19,446 bases of DNA, from assembly GCA_039805725.1 (NCBI GenBank), contig JBDLTT010000018.1:1-19446 (forward strand), in the 5' to 3' direction. Of this stretch, positions 8,431 to 15,616 are shown piece by piece. Every line of letters begins with the position of its first letter. Position 1 is the stretch's first letter. Both the position numbers and the translations under genes were made by a program. The notes under the pieces are model-generated. The model did no database searches. It was not told the origin of the DNA and was given only the letters and a program-made list of their open reading frames with translations. Source of the stretch: Fluviibacter sp039805725. Lineage in GTDB: Bacteria; Pseudomonadota; Gammaproteobacteria; Burkholderiales; Rhodocyclaceae.

Positions 8431-8461
8431 TTTATAACACGGCGGCTGGACGAATATTCAA
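8431..8461 (-). promoter_or_regulatory. possible ypjD promoter giving a leaderless transcript
   Basis: On the minus strand: -35 TTGAAT (8461-8456), 19-bp spacer, -10 TATAAA (8436-8431). Initiation 6-8 bp further on falls at or just before the chosen ATG (8423). The ATG also lies in the loop of a small hairpin with GGGG/CCCC arms (8416-8429). The spacer is long, so this is tentative. Confidence 0.35.
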
Positions 8462-8478
8462 GGCGAATCTCTAGACCC

Positions 8479-9855
8479 ATGCTTGAAAACCTGACCCAAC
8501 GGCTCAGCCGAGTAATGAAAACCATGCGCGGCGAAGCCCGCATGACCGAGGCCAATATTGGCGATGCACTACGCGAAGTCCGCATGGCATTGCTCGAAGC
8601 GGATGTGGCCTTGCCCGTCGTGAAAGATTTTGTCGCCCAGGTCAAGGAAAAGGCGTTGGGTGAAGCGGTGATCGGATCACTGACGCCCGGACAGGCTTTT
8701 GTTGGGGTTGTGCATGAGCAGCTCAAGCAGTTGATGGGCGAGGCGCAGGTGCCGCTGGCGTTGAACCAGCAACCGCCAGCGATTATTTTGATGGCAGGTC
8801 TGCAGGGAGCGGGTAAAACGACCACTGTCGGCAAGTTGGCGCGCTGGCTCAAACAGCATCATAAAAAGAAGGTCATGGTCGTGTCCTGCGACATCTATCG
8901 TCCGGCGGCGATCGAACAGCTCAAGCATGTGGCGGGTCAGGTTGGCGCCGAATTCTTCCCGTCGTCACCGGATCAGAAGCCGGCAGACATCGCAGCGGCG
9001 GCCGTGGATTGGGCGCGCAAGCACCACGCAGAGGTGCTGATCGTCGATACCGCCGGTCGTCTGGCGATTGATCAGGCCATGATGGATGAGATCAAGGCGT
9101 TGCACGCGCAGCTCAATCCGATTGAAACGCTTTTCGTCGTCGACGCCATGCTGGGGCAAGATGCGGTGAACACCGCCAAGGCTTTTAATGAGACCTTGCC
9201 GCTCACTGGCGTTGTACTGACCAAGCTGGATGGCGATGCCCGGGGTGGTGCGGCATTGTCCGTGCGGGCGGTGACCGGCAAGCCGATCAAATTTGTTGGT
9301 GTCGCCGAAAAACTTGATGGCCTGGAGCCGTTCTATCCGGATCGGATGGCCTCGCGCATCCTCGGCATGGGGGACATTCTGTCGCTGGTCGAAGCGGCGT
9401 CGCAGCAGGTCGATATGGACCAGGCCGCGGCGATGGCGCAGAAGATCAAATCCGGCAAGGGGTTCGATCTCAATGACTTCCGGTCCCAGGTGGCGCAAAT
9501 GCGTCAGATGGGGGGCATGTCAGCGCTGGTCGACAAGTTGCCGGCCAAGTTTGCCGAAGCGGCCGCCAAAATGCCTACGGGCAGCGATGACAAAATGGCG
9601 CGCCAGATTCAGGGCATTATCGACAGCATGACGCCAGCCGAGCGGAGCAATCCCGAACTGATCAAGGCCAGTCGCAAACGGCGTATTGCCGCCGGTGCCG
9701 GTGTTCAGGTGCAAGACGTGAATCGGATTCTGAATCAGTTCGAGCAGACGCAGAAAATGATGAAGCAGTTCGGCAGCATGTTCAAAGGCAAGGGTGGCAT
9801 GATGAAGGCAATGCGGGGCGCCAAGGCGATGTTCGGCGGCAAACTCCCTTTTTAA
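8479..9855 (+). CDS. ffh: signal recognition particle protein Ffh
   Basis: The SRP54 homologue (458 residues). It binds signal sequences on ribosomes with 4.5S RNA and delivers them to FtsY. The start at 8479 gives MLENLTQRLS, matching the family's N-terminus. An open frame reaching 8350 is antisense to ypjD and is not used. The N domain ALLEADVALP is at 38-46, with the GTPase motifs GLQGAGKTTT (107-116), DTAGR (190-194) and TKLDGDARGG (248-257). The C-terminal M domain is rich in methionine (QMRQMGGMSAL and the tail FGSMFKGKGGMMKAM). No strong Shine-Dalgarno precedes the start. The divergent gap to ypjD is only 55 bp. Confidence 0.97.
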   Translation: MLENLTQRLSRVMKTMRGEARMTEANIGDALREVRMALLEADVALPVVKDFVAQVKEKALGEAVIGSLTPGQAFVGVVHEQLKQLMGEAQVPLALNQQPPAIILMAGLQGAGKTTTVGKLARWLKQHHKKKVMVVSCDIYRPAAIEQLKHVAGQVGAEFFPSSPDQKPADIAAAAVDWARKHHAEVLIVDTAGRLAIDQAMMDEIKALHAQLNPIETLFVVDAMLGQDAVNTAKAFNETLPLTGVVLTKLDGDARGGAALSVRAVTGKPIKFVGVAEKLDGLEPFYPDRMASRILGMGDILSLVEAASQQVDMDQAAAMAQKIKSGKGFDLNDFRSQVAQMRQMGGMSALVDKLPAKFAEAAAKMPTGSDDKMARQIQGIIDSMTPAERSNPELIKASRKRRIAAGAGVQVQDVNRILNQFEQTQKMMKQFGSMFKGKGGMMKAMRGAKAMFGGKLPF

Positions 9856-9878
9856 CCGACTGCGCTGCGCCGAGCCGT

Positions 9879-11606
9879 TTATTGCACCAGTGCCTTGCGC
9901 AAGTAGTCCACCACGCCAGCGCGGTCGATCATGGTCGCTTCGGCATCGCGACGCCCTTTGACCTCGATCTGACCAGCGGCCAGACCTTTCTCGCCAACAA
10001 CCAGGCGCTGCGGAATGCCGATGAGTTCCATATCGGCGAACATCACCCCGGGCCGTTCGTTCCGATCATCGAGCAACACATCAAAGCCTGCGGCTAGGAG
10101 TTCTTCGTAGAGTTCGCTGGCGGCCTGCTGAATCGCCGGCGACTTGTGATACCCCATCGGCACGATGGCCACCGTGAACGGCGCAATCGCAGCTGGGAAG
10201 GCGATCCCCCTGTCGTCATGATTTTGCTCAATGGCCGAACCGACGATCCGGGTGACGCCAATACCGTAGCAACCCATTTCCATAACCTCGGTCTTGCCCT
10301 GCTCATTGAGAAACGTGCAGCCCAGGGCTTCGGCATATTTGGTCCTTAGCTGGAAGATATGGCCGACTTCGATGCCGCGCACGATCTCCAGAACGCCCTT
10401 GCTATCCGGCGACGGATCGCCGGCGACTACATTGCGGAGATCGGCAACTTCCGGCTCGGGGAGATCGCGACCGAAGTTCACGCCGGTCAGGTGCATGTCA
10501 TATTCGTTGGCGCCACAAGCAAAATCCGCCATGACAGTAACCGATCGATCCGCGATGACGCGGATCCCCGGTTTGATACCCACCGGGCCAATAAAACCGG
10601 GGATGCAACCCAACGCTTCTTTGACTTCATCTTCACGGGCGAAGCGGAAGGCACCGATGCCGCTGATCTTGCCGGCCTTGATCTCGTTCAGTGCGTGATC
10701 GCCCCGCAGGAGCAGGAGCACCAGCCCGGCATTGCCGCCCTCGGGTAACTCCGGCACGATGGCCAGTGTTTTGACAAGGCCGGACAACGGGATATTCAGC
10801 GCTTGAGCCACGTCTTCGCAGCGAGATTTTTTGGGTGTGGCAACCTTCGTCAGCGTGGCACCCGCAGCCGGGCGCGGGGTGGACGGCGCCAGTGCTTCGG
10901 CCAGCTCCACGTTGGCGGCAAAGTCGGAGGTGGGGCAGAACGCGATATCGTCTTCACCCGAATCGGCGAGCACATGAAATTCGTGCGAGCCCGTGCCCCC
11001 GATCGAACCGGTATCGGCCGCCACGGCGCGGAAGCGCAGCCCCAGACGCGTGAAGATGCGGCTATAGGTGTCGTACATGACGCGGTATTCGCGCTGCAGA
11101 TCTTCAAAGCTGGTGTGGAAGGAGTAGCCATCCTTCATCAGAAATTCGCGACCACGCATCACGCCGAAACGCGGGCGGATCTCGTCGCGGAACTTGGTCT
11201 GGATCTGGTACAGGTGAATCGGCAGCTGGCGGTAGCTCTTGATTTCCTTGCGGACAAAATCCGTGACCACTTCTTCGTGCGTCGGACCGATGACGAAGTC
11301 GCGCTGGTGGCGATCCTTGAAGCGCAGCAGTTCCGGGCCGTATTGTTCGCCACGTCCGGATTCCTGCCACAGTTCAAAGGGTTGCACGGCCGGCATCAGC
11401 ATTTCCAGAGCGCCGGCGCGGTTCATTTCGTCGCGCACAATGGCCTCAACCTTACGTAGCGTGCGCAGCCCCGTCGGCGTCCAGGTGTAGACCCCGGAAG
11501 CTAGACGGCGGATCAGTCCTGCGCGAAGCATCAGCTTCTGGCTAATGACTTCGGCATCGGCCGGGGCTTCTTTGAGGGTAGTGATCAGGAATTGGGAGGA
11601 GCGCAT
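9879..11606 (-). CDS. proS: prolyl-tRNA synthetase, bacterial type with editing domain
   Basis: A class II synthetase of 575 residues. The catalytic core has motif 2 FRDEIRPRFGVMRGREF (139-155) and motif 3 MGCYGIGVTRIVGSA. Between them lies the long INS insertion of roughly 180 residues that removes mischarged alanine. The C-terminal anticodon-binding domain contains GFDVLLDDRNERPGVMFADMELIGIP. The full-length insertion marks the bacterial rather than the eukaryote-like form. It converges with ffh across a 23-bp gap and is divergent from rppH. A TAGAAT -10-like hexamer sits at 11681-11676 on the minus strand, with no clear -35. Confidence 0.97.
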   Translation of the reverse strand: MRSSQFLITTLKEAPADAEVISQKLMLRAGLIRRLASGVYTWTPTGLRTLRKVEAIVRDEMNRAGALEMLMPAVQPFELWQESGRGEQYGPELLRFKDRHQRDFVIGPTHEEVVTDFVRKEIKSYRQLPIHLYQIQTKFRDEIRPRFGVMRGREFLMKDGYSFHTSFEDLQREYRVMYDTYSRIFTRLGLRFRAVAADTGSIGGTGSHEFHVLADSGEDDIAFCPTSDFAANVELAEALAPSTPRPAAGATLTKVATPKKSRCEDVAQALNIPLSGLVKTLAIVPELPEGGNAGLVLLLLRGDHALNEIKAGKISGIGAFRFAREDEVKEALGCIPGFIGPVGIKPGIRVIADRSVTVMADFACGANEYDMHLTGVNFGRDLPEPEVADLRNVVAGDPSPDSKGVLEIVRGIEVGHIFQLRTKYAEALGCTFLNEQGKTEVMEMGCYGIGVTRIVGSAIEQNHDDRGIAFPAAIAPFTVAIVPMGYHKSPAIQQAASELYEELLAAGFDVLLDDRNERPGVMFADMELIGIPQRLVVGEKGLAAGQIEVKGRRDAEATMIDRAGVVDYLRKALVQ

Positions 11607-11753
11607 AACGAAGAACCTAGGGGCAATGTGGCGCCACAGGCAGCCGGTTGACCGCAGAAATGGGCGAAAAACGGCATTCTAGCGGAAGCCGGCTTTCGTC
11701 TGTGGGGCGGATGTGCCAGAATCAAGGCAATTTCAAATGAACGCAGGTGATTT

Positions 11754-12356
11754 ATGCTAGATCGTGAAGGCTATCGGCCCAACGTCGGCATCATTCTCTG
11801 CAATGCACGGAATCAGGTCTTCTGGGGTAAACGCGTTCGGGAACACGCCTGGCAGTTTCCACAGGGGGGTATCAAGCGTGGCGAGTCGCCGGAAGATGCC
11901 ATGTTTCGTGAGTTGCAGGAAGAGGTGGGTCTTGCGCCCGAGCACGTGATTATTCTTGGCCGTACCAAAGAGTGGTTGCGCTATGAAGTGCCGGAGCAAT
12001 GGATTCGCCGGGAATGGCGCGGTAACTACAAGGGTCAGAAACAGATTTGGTATCTCCTTCGGTTGACGGGTGGCGATCATCACGTGCAACTCCGGGCGAC
12101 CTCGCACCCGGAGTTTGACGCCTGGCGCTGGAGCCAGTACTGGGTGCCGCTGGAAACGGTTGTTGAGTTCAAGCGGGAGGTCTATAAGTTGGCACTGGCT
12201 GAGCTGGAACCGTTTTTGAATGCCGACCGACTGCGTCACCCGGCGCTTGGCCGCCGCGGGCGTCGTGCGCCTACCGCAAAGAGCGCGCCAGCGCATAATG
12301 GGCATGCCCCATCGGCACCGGTGACGGCAGCTACGGGCGTGGAGGAAAGTTCATGA
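11754..12356 (+). CDS. rppH: RNA pyrophosphohydrolase
   Basis: A Nudix enzyme of 200 residues that removes pyrophosphate from the 5' end of mRNA, preparing it for RNase E decay. The Nudix box is at residues 38-60 (G38, E44, then RELQEEVGL). The N-terminus MLDREGYRPNVGIILCN and the segment WQFPQGGIKRGE are characteristic. YKGQKQIWYLLRL matches the RNA-binding face of RppH. An AGGTGA Shine-Dalgarno precedes the ATG. After about residue 160 there is an Ala/Pro/His-rich tail not needed for the Nudix fold. The stop overlaps the next gene (ATGATG/TGA), suggesting coupling. Confidence 0.95.
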   Translation: MLDREGYRPNVGIILCNARNQVFWGKRVREHAWQFPQGGIKRGESPEDAMFRELQEEVGLAPEHVIILGRTKEWLRYEVPEQWIRREWRGNYKGQKQIWYLLRLTGGDHHVQLRATSHPEFDAWRWSQYWVPLETVVEFKREVYKLALAELEPFLNADRLRHPALGRRGRRAPTAKSAPAHNGHAPSAPVTAATGVEESS

Positions 12357-12910
12357 TGCGGCGTTTGGTATTGTTGGCAGCCGCATGCGTGGCGAGCCAT
12401 GCATCGGCAGCAATTGATTGTGACACCCGGAGATACGCCGAGTGCTACGACTATCAGGAATCCGAAGATGACAAAAAAGTCTGGCAGGAAGAGAAGTACA
12501 AACTGCCTGCGGCACCGGATATGGATGCATTGATTCCCTTCGAGGTCAATGTGTCGAATGCCAACCGATTCTCTGTCGACCCGGCCAGTGTGTCGGTCGG
12601 GAATGATGGTGTGGTGCGGTTTACGGTTGTCATTGAGGCCTCTGGCGGTGGGCGTACCGTCAACTATGAAGGTTTACGTTGTAAAACTCGTGAGCGCCGT
12701 CTCTATGCCTTTGGGCAAAAAGATGGATCCTGGATCGAGAGTCAAGGGTCGTCCTGGATTCTCATGCAGAAGCAGCAGCACAAGATGCATAACGCCTATC
12801 CGGCCATTTTGGCCTATGAGTATTTCTGTCTGGATATGGAGCCGCCACCCAGTGCCGAAGTTGCAGTTGAGCGCTTAAGGGCTGGGCCAGCCGCCACATC
12901 ATTAAGGTAA
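12353..12910 (+). CDS. CNP1-like family exported protein
   Basis: A 185-residue protein with an N-terminal signal peptide: basic MMRR, a hydrophobic core LVLLAAACVA and likely cleavage after SHASA near residue 19. The mature part begins with a Cys-containing segment (AIDCDTRRYAECYDY) and has an acidic linker. Its body (FEVNVSNANRFSVDPASVSVGNDGVVRFTV, given here as the region about 62-92) matches the CNP1-like family, small predicted periplasmic proteins of unknown function found largely in betaproteobacteria. Three more cysteines could form disulfides. Two adjacent ATG codons (12353, 12356) could start it. It overlaps the rppH stop and ends 4 bp before coq7. Confidence 0.8.
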   Translation: MMRRLVLLAAACVASHASAAIDCDTRRYAECYDYQESEDDKKVWQEEKYKLPAAPDMDALIPFEVNVSNANRFSVDPASVSVGNDGVVRFTVVIEASGGGRTVNYEGLRCKTRERRLYAFGQKDGSWIESQGSSWILMQKQQHKMHNAYPAILAYEYFCLDMEPPPSAEVAVERLRAGPAATSLR

Positions 12911-12914
12911 GGCC

Positions 12915-13538
12915 ATGAACGTAGATACGCTCATCATTGAAGCCGACAAGGTGCTGCGCACCTTATTTGCGACGCGGCGTAGTCTGCGGCCGCATCCGGA
13001 TCAGGATTTGCCAGAGGCCGACTTGTCGAGCGATGAGCGCCGTCATGTCGCGGGCCTGATGCGCGTCAATCACAGCGGTGAGGTCTGCGCGCAGGCCTTG
13101 TATCAGGGTCAGGCGCTAACTTCGCGTGATCCGGCCGTGCGCGAGGCCTTGCGTGACGCCGCGCATGAAGAGACCGAACACCTGGCTTGGACCGAGCAAC
13201 GTTTACGCGAGCTAGGCAGTCATACCAGCTGGCTGAATCCGCTCTGGTATATGGGCTCGTTGAGTCTGGGCGTTATCGCCGGCAAGTTGGGTGACCGCTG
13301 GAATCTGGGCTTTCTGGCAGAAACCGAAAAGCAGGTGACGGCACATTTGGAAAGCCATCTGGATCGCTTGCCGGCGTCCGATAAAAAAAGCGCAGCAATC
13401 ATCCGGCAGATGGCGATCGATGAAACGTCGCATGCGCATACCGCCGAAGCGCTGGGTGCGGCGCAGTTTCCGCCGTTACTCAAACGTCTGATGCAACAGA
13501 CCTCCAAGCTGATGACCAGCCTGTCTTACCGCATCTGA
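12915..13538 (+). CDS. coq7: demethoxyubiquinone hydroxylase Coq7
   Basis: A di-iron monooxygenase of 207 residues that hydroxylates 2-polyprenyl-3-methyl-6-methoxy-benzoquinol in ubiquinone synthesis, at the inner membrane. The ferritin-like iron ligands are visible: a Glu in NHSGEVCAQALY, the ExxH in HEETEH, a Glu in TAHLESHL and the final ExxH in IDETSH. A hydrophobic central stretch (LWYMGSLSLGVIAGKLG) would contact the membrane. A TAAGG Shine-Dalgarno lies just before the ATG, between the upstream stop and this start. It converges with osmC. Confidence 0.95.
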   Translation: MNVDTLIIEADKVLRTLFATRRSLRPHPDQDLPEADLSSDERRHVAGLMRVNHSGEVCAQALYQGQALTSRDPAVREALRDAAHEETEHLAWTEQRLRELGSHTSWLNPLWYMGSLSLGVIAGKLGDRWNLGFLAETEKQVTAHLESHLDRLPASDKKSAAIIRQMAIDETSHAHTAEALGAAQFPPLLKRLMQQTSKLMTSLSYRI

Positions 13539-13548
13539 CATAGAGCGT

Positions 13549-13989
13549 TTAGGCGCTGGCCGTGCCAGGCGCATTCTGGTCGCGCAGTTCCAGATCCCAT
13601 GTGATCTCGGCGGTTGCACCGAGCATAGCGGTCGCCGAACAGTATTTGTCCTTCGAGAGGGTCACCGCGCGTTCTACCGCTTCTGGCTTGAGTCCGTTGC
13701 CGGTAACAACAAAGTGCAGGTGCAGCTTGGTAAAGACCTTCGGGTCAGTGTCGGCGCGCTCGGCTTTAAGTTGCACCTCGCAGCCAGTCACCGGGTGACG
13801 CCCCCGCTTCAGAATCATCACGACATCAAAGGCCGTGCAGCCACCAGCGCCTGCCAGCATCATTTCCATGGGGCGGGGGGCCAGGTTGCGCCCACCGGCA
13901 TCGGGTGGTCCATCCATCGTCACCATATGGCCGCTGCCGGTTTCGGCAATAAAGGTCATGTGTTCGGTCCAAACGACGCGGCATTCCAT
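13549..13989 (-). CDS. OsmC/YhfA-family protein
   Basis: A 146-residue OsmC-like protein. The start at 13989 (MECRVVWTEHMTF) fits the family and has GGAG about 10 bp upstream. The frame stays open to 14115 but the extra residues look non-coding. Two cysteines typical of the family are present, in AGAGGCTAFDVV (about 53) and DKYCSATAML (about 121). In OsmC and Ohr proteins these form the peroxidatic pair. The YhfA-like subgroup has no settled substrate, so a peroxide-reducing role is only inferred. It converges with coq7 and lies back to back with the rplM region. Confidence 0.88.
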   Translation of the reverse strand: MECRVVWTEHMTFIAETGSGHMVTMDGPPDAGGRNLAPRPMEMMLAGAGGCTAFDVVMILKRGRHPVTGCEVQLKAERADTDPKVFTKLHLHFVVTGNGLKPEAVERAVTLSKDKYCSATAMLGATAEITWDLELRDQNAPGTASA

Positions 13990-14270
13990 GGTTTTGAGGC
14001 TCCAGTTGGGATCAATGATGTAGGAAACCCGATTGTACGGCCAAATGATGCGGTGCGAGGAGGTTGCCGTGCCCTGTACTGGGCGCGTTAGCGAACCATG
14101 GGTGCTGCGGCGCACAACAATTAAGGCAAATTATGGAATACGCATCCTGTGCGAAAAAAACAGCACTTCCTTAAGCTGTTGTTAATCATCATGAACTTCT
14201 ATGAATGCCCGTTGGGCGCGGTTTTGAATGCGGCGCAAAAATATTTTATTGCGACACAGCAAATTCCCTT
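13990..14270. other. intergenic region between osmC and the putative small RNA
   Basis: I see no convincing gene here. Open frames in both directions lack Shine-Dalgarno sequences and family resemblance. A weak minus-strand terminator-like hairpin is at 14154-14180 (AACAGC and GCTGTT arms, ten-base loop, then T5 on the minus strand). The part from about 14220 is A+T rich (AAAAATATTTTATT) and could act as an upstream element for the next promoter. Confidence 0.5.
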
Positions 14271-14295
14271 GCTTTTTTGGCTTGTGGGCTATACA
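14269..14295 (+). promoter_or_regulatory. possible promoter of a small RNA
   Basis: -35 TTGCTT (14269-14274) and -10 TATACA (14290-14295) are separated by 15 bp, which is short. An A+T-rich tract lies just upstream. Initiation near 14302 would give a transcript of about 110 nt ending at the terminator at 14410. No open reading frame with a Shine-Dalgarno sequence lies in that interval. Confidence 0.35.
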
Positions 14296-14301
14296 TTGAC
14301 G

Positions 14302-14410
14302 ATGTAAGCCGGGTGTAAGCTTTAAGGCCGCCCGCAAGATTGTCTCCTCCACCCTCCTCCTTTGGTGTGGATTTGCGCGGAACCACTTGTGTGGCTCCGC
14401 GCTTTTTTTT
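14302..14410 (+). ncRNA. candidate small RNA with C-rich anti-Shine-Dalgarno repeats
   Basis: An untranslated interval bounded by a possible promoter and a very strong intrinsic terminator. Between about 14343 and 14360 there is an unpaired pyrimidine tract containing CCTCC three times (14346-14350, 14353-14357, 14356-14360). Each copy is complementary to a GGAGG ribosome-binding site. C/U-rich loops of this kind are used by several known bacterial small RNAs to block translation starts. No match to a named RNA family is claimed. An alternative is a terminated upstream leader of rplM, or read-through insulation. Confidence 0.4.
14375..14410 (+). terminator. strong rho-independent terminator
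   Basis: GCGCGGA (14375-14381) pairs with TCCGCGC (14396-14402), and after one mismatch CCAC (14383-14386) pairs with GTGG (14391-14394). The loop is TTGT, and eight T follow (14403-14410). It ends a plus-strand transcript that begins between osmC and rplM, and separates it from the rplM promoter 55 bp further on. Confidence 0.9.
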
Positions 14411-14464
14411 GGCGAAGCGCGGTCAGCCAAGGCTGGGAGCCGGTTCGGCAAGTTGTCTGGGAGC

Positions 14465-14494
14465 TTGACGAGGGGATTCGACTATTGTTAGAAT
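14465..14494 (+). promoter_or_regulatory. promoter of rplM-rpsI
   Basis: -35 TTGACG (14465-14470), 18-bp spacer, -10 TAGAAT (14489-14494), each one base from consensus. Initiation near 14501 gives a leader of about 44 nt. The leader contains a hairpin (GCGCCA 14514-14519, loop TGGT, TGGCGC 14524-14529) directly before the Shine-Dalgarno GGAAG. It could take part in autogenous control by L13, as is known for this operon in E. coli, but this is inference. Confidence 0.75.
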
Positions 14495-14544
14495 TCTCGT
14501 TTTCCCAAATTCCGCGCCATGGTTGGCGCCACGGAAGTGCAATG

Positions 14545-14973
14545 ATGAAAACCTTTTCCGCCAAGCCGCATGAAGTCCAGCGCGACTGGTTCGTCCTGGA
14601 CGCTACGGACAAAGTCCTGGGTCGCGTTGCCAGCGAAGTCGCACGTCGTCTGCGCGGCAAGCATAAGCCTGAATATACCCCGCACGTTGACACGGGCGAC
14701 TTTATCGTCGTCGTTAACGTCGAAAAGCTGCGTGTCACGGGTAACAAGGCTGAAGACAAGAAATATTTCCGCCACTCGGGCTACCCGGGCGGGATCACTG
14801 AAACGACGTTCGGCAAGATGCAACAGCGTTTCCCGGAGCGCGCTCTGGAAAAAGCCGTTAAGGGCATGCTGCCGAAGGGTCCGCTGGGCTACGCCATGAT
14901 CAAGAAGCTCAAGTGCTACGCTGGTGCGACCCATCCGCATACCGCCCAGCAACCGAAATCGCTGGACATCTAA
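14545..14973 (+). CDS. rplM: 50S ribosomal protein L13
   Basis: Exactly 142 residues from the ATG at 14545 (MKTFSAKPHEVQRDWFVLDA), the same length as E. coli L13. The preceding ATG at 14542 would add one Met, and GGAAG at 14533 is better spaced for 14545. L13 binds 23S rRNA early in large-subunit assembly. Conserved segments LGRVASEVARRLRGKHKPEYTPH (split across about 25-47), GDFIVVVN and MLPKGPLGYAMIKKLK are present. rpsI begins 9 bp after the stop, the usual operon. Confidence 0.98.
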   Translation: MKTFSAKPHEVQRDWFVLDATDKVLGRVASEVARRLRGKHKPEYTPHVDTGDFIVVVNVEKLRVTGNKAEDKKYFRHSGYPGGITETTFGKMQQRFPERALEKAVKGMLPKGPLGYAMIKKLKCYAGATHPHTAQQPKSLDI

Positions 14974-14982
14974 GAGGTCTTT

Positions 14983-15375
14983 ATGGCAGAACAACAATAC
15001 TACGGCACCGGTCGTCGCAAAAGCGCGGTCGCTCGTGTCTATCTGAAGCGCGGCAAAGGCAACATCGTTGTCAACGGCAAGCCGGTCGATATTTTCTTCT
15101 CGCGTGAAACGGGTCGCATGGTCGTCCGTCAGCCGCTGGAGCTGGTCGAGCACGTCAACACATTCGACATCAACGTCAACGTGGTTGGCGGTGGTGAGTC
15201 GGGTCAAGCCGGTGCTGTTCGTCACGGAATCACCCGTGCTCTGATTCAGTACGATGCCGAACTGAAGTCGGCATTGTCAAAGGCCGGTTTCGTGACCCGC
15301 GATGCGCGTGAGGTCGAACGTAAGAAGGTCGGTCTACACAGCGCCCGTCGCCGTAAGCAGTTCTCGAAGCGTTAA
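14983..15375 (+). CDS. rpsI: 30S ribosomal protein S9
   Basis: Exactly 130 residues, the family length. The N-terminus YYGTGRRKSAVARVYLKRG is the S9 signature. The basic C-terminal tail (KKVGLHSARRRKQFSKR) ends in the Lys-Arg that reaches the P-site tRNA. An AGAGG Shine-Dalgarno sequence lies in the 9-bp gap after rplM. Confidence 0.98.
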   Translation: MAEQQYYGTGRRKSAVARVYLKRGKGNIVVNGKPVDIFFSRETGRMVVRQPLELVEHVNTFDINVNVVGGGESGQAGAVRHGITRALIQYDAELKSALSKAGFVTRDAREVERKKVGLHSARRRKQFSKR

Positions 15376-15386
15376 TGTTTCGAACC

Positions 15387-15405
15387 ATCTGGGCCTAGCC
15401 CGGAT
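15387..15405 (+). other. hairpin between rpsI and tRNA-Phe
   Basis: ATCTGGGC (15387-15394) pairs with GCCCGGAT (15398-15405) around a CTA loop, with one T-G pair. No T-run follows. It could stabilise or process the rplM-rpsI message before the tRNA, or allow co-transcription of the tRNA. Confidence 0.45.
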
Positions 15406-15409
15406 GTAT

Positions 15410-15485
15410 GGCCAGTTAGCTCAGTTGGTAGAGCAGCGGATTGAAAATCCGCGTGTCCTTGGTTCGATTCCGAGACTGGCCACCA
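15410..15485 (+). tRNA. tRNA-Phe (GAA)
   Basis: A full 76-nt cloverleaf. The acceptor GGCCAGT pairs perfectly with ACTGGCC, the D-stem is GCTC/GAGC, and the anticodon stem GCGGA/TCCGC encloses loop TTGAAAA with anticodon GAA. The variable loop is GTGTC, the T-stem CTTGG/CCGAG has loop TTCGATT, the discriminator is A, and CCA is encoded. Its 3' end borders an integrase gene, so it is the likely attachment site of the island to the right. Confidence 0.97.
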
Positions 15486-15496
15486 GTAACACAATG

Positions 15497-15532
15497 CAAA
15501 ACGCCGTGTTTAATCGCACGGCGTTTTGTTTT
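15497..15532 (+). terminator. rho-independent terminator after tRNA-Phe
   Basis: A perfect 12-bp stem, CAAAACGCCGTG (15497-15508) with CACGGCGTTTTG (15517-15528), an 8-base loop and then TTTT. It starts 12 bp after the tRNA. If the integration crossover lies inside the tRNA 3' end, this terminator came with the island. Confidence 0.88.
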
Positions 15533-15566
15533 ATGTGCGCGCAAACGTGCAACAACACTACAACAA

Positions 15567-15605
15567 CGCTGTTTTAACTTTGCATTGACGTTGTTTTACT
15601 TTGCA
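15567..15605 (+). repeat. direct repeat pair upstream of the integrase gene
   Basis: CGCTGTTTTAACTTTGCA (15567-15584) and CGTTGTTTTACTTTGCA (15589-15605) differ by one substitution and one base of length. The starts are 22 bp apart, so the copies fall on the same face of the helix. They end 12 bp before the integrase ATG. Short direct repeats beside int genes are often arm-type integrase sites or operators; which applies here is not known. Confidence 0.55.
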
Positions 15606-15616
15606 CGGTCTGTGTG

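Noticed and set aside
8350..8478. N-terminal extension of ffh by 43 codons
   Set aside because: It runs antisense into ypjD, and the Ffh family starts at MLENLTQRL (8479).
8424..8852. N-terminal extension of ypjD by 143 codons
   Set aside because: The extension is antisense to the start of ffh and is Ser/Thr/Arg rich; the family's N-terminus begins at the ATG at 8423.
10803..11459. Plus-strand open frame of 218 codons opposite proS
   Set aside because: It lies fully inside proS on the other strand, has no ribosome-binding sequence and no recognisable motif.
13990..14115. 42-codon extension of the osmC-like gene
   Set aside because: The family N-terminus begins at 13989 with a Shine-Dalgarno before it; the extension has no similarity to OsmC proteins.
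14182..14451. Minus-strand 89-codon frame between osmC and rplM
   Set aside because: It reads through the strong terminator hairpin and the putative small RNA, has no Shine-Dalgarno and a composition biased to basic residues.
14362..14544. N-terminal extension of rplM
   Set aside because: It includes the terminator and promoter; L13 from 14545 has exactly the family length.
15560..15616. CRISPR-like short repeats before the integrase
   Set aside because: Only two copies, too closely spaced and without unique spacers of CRISPR size; no cas genes.
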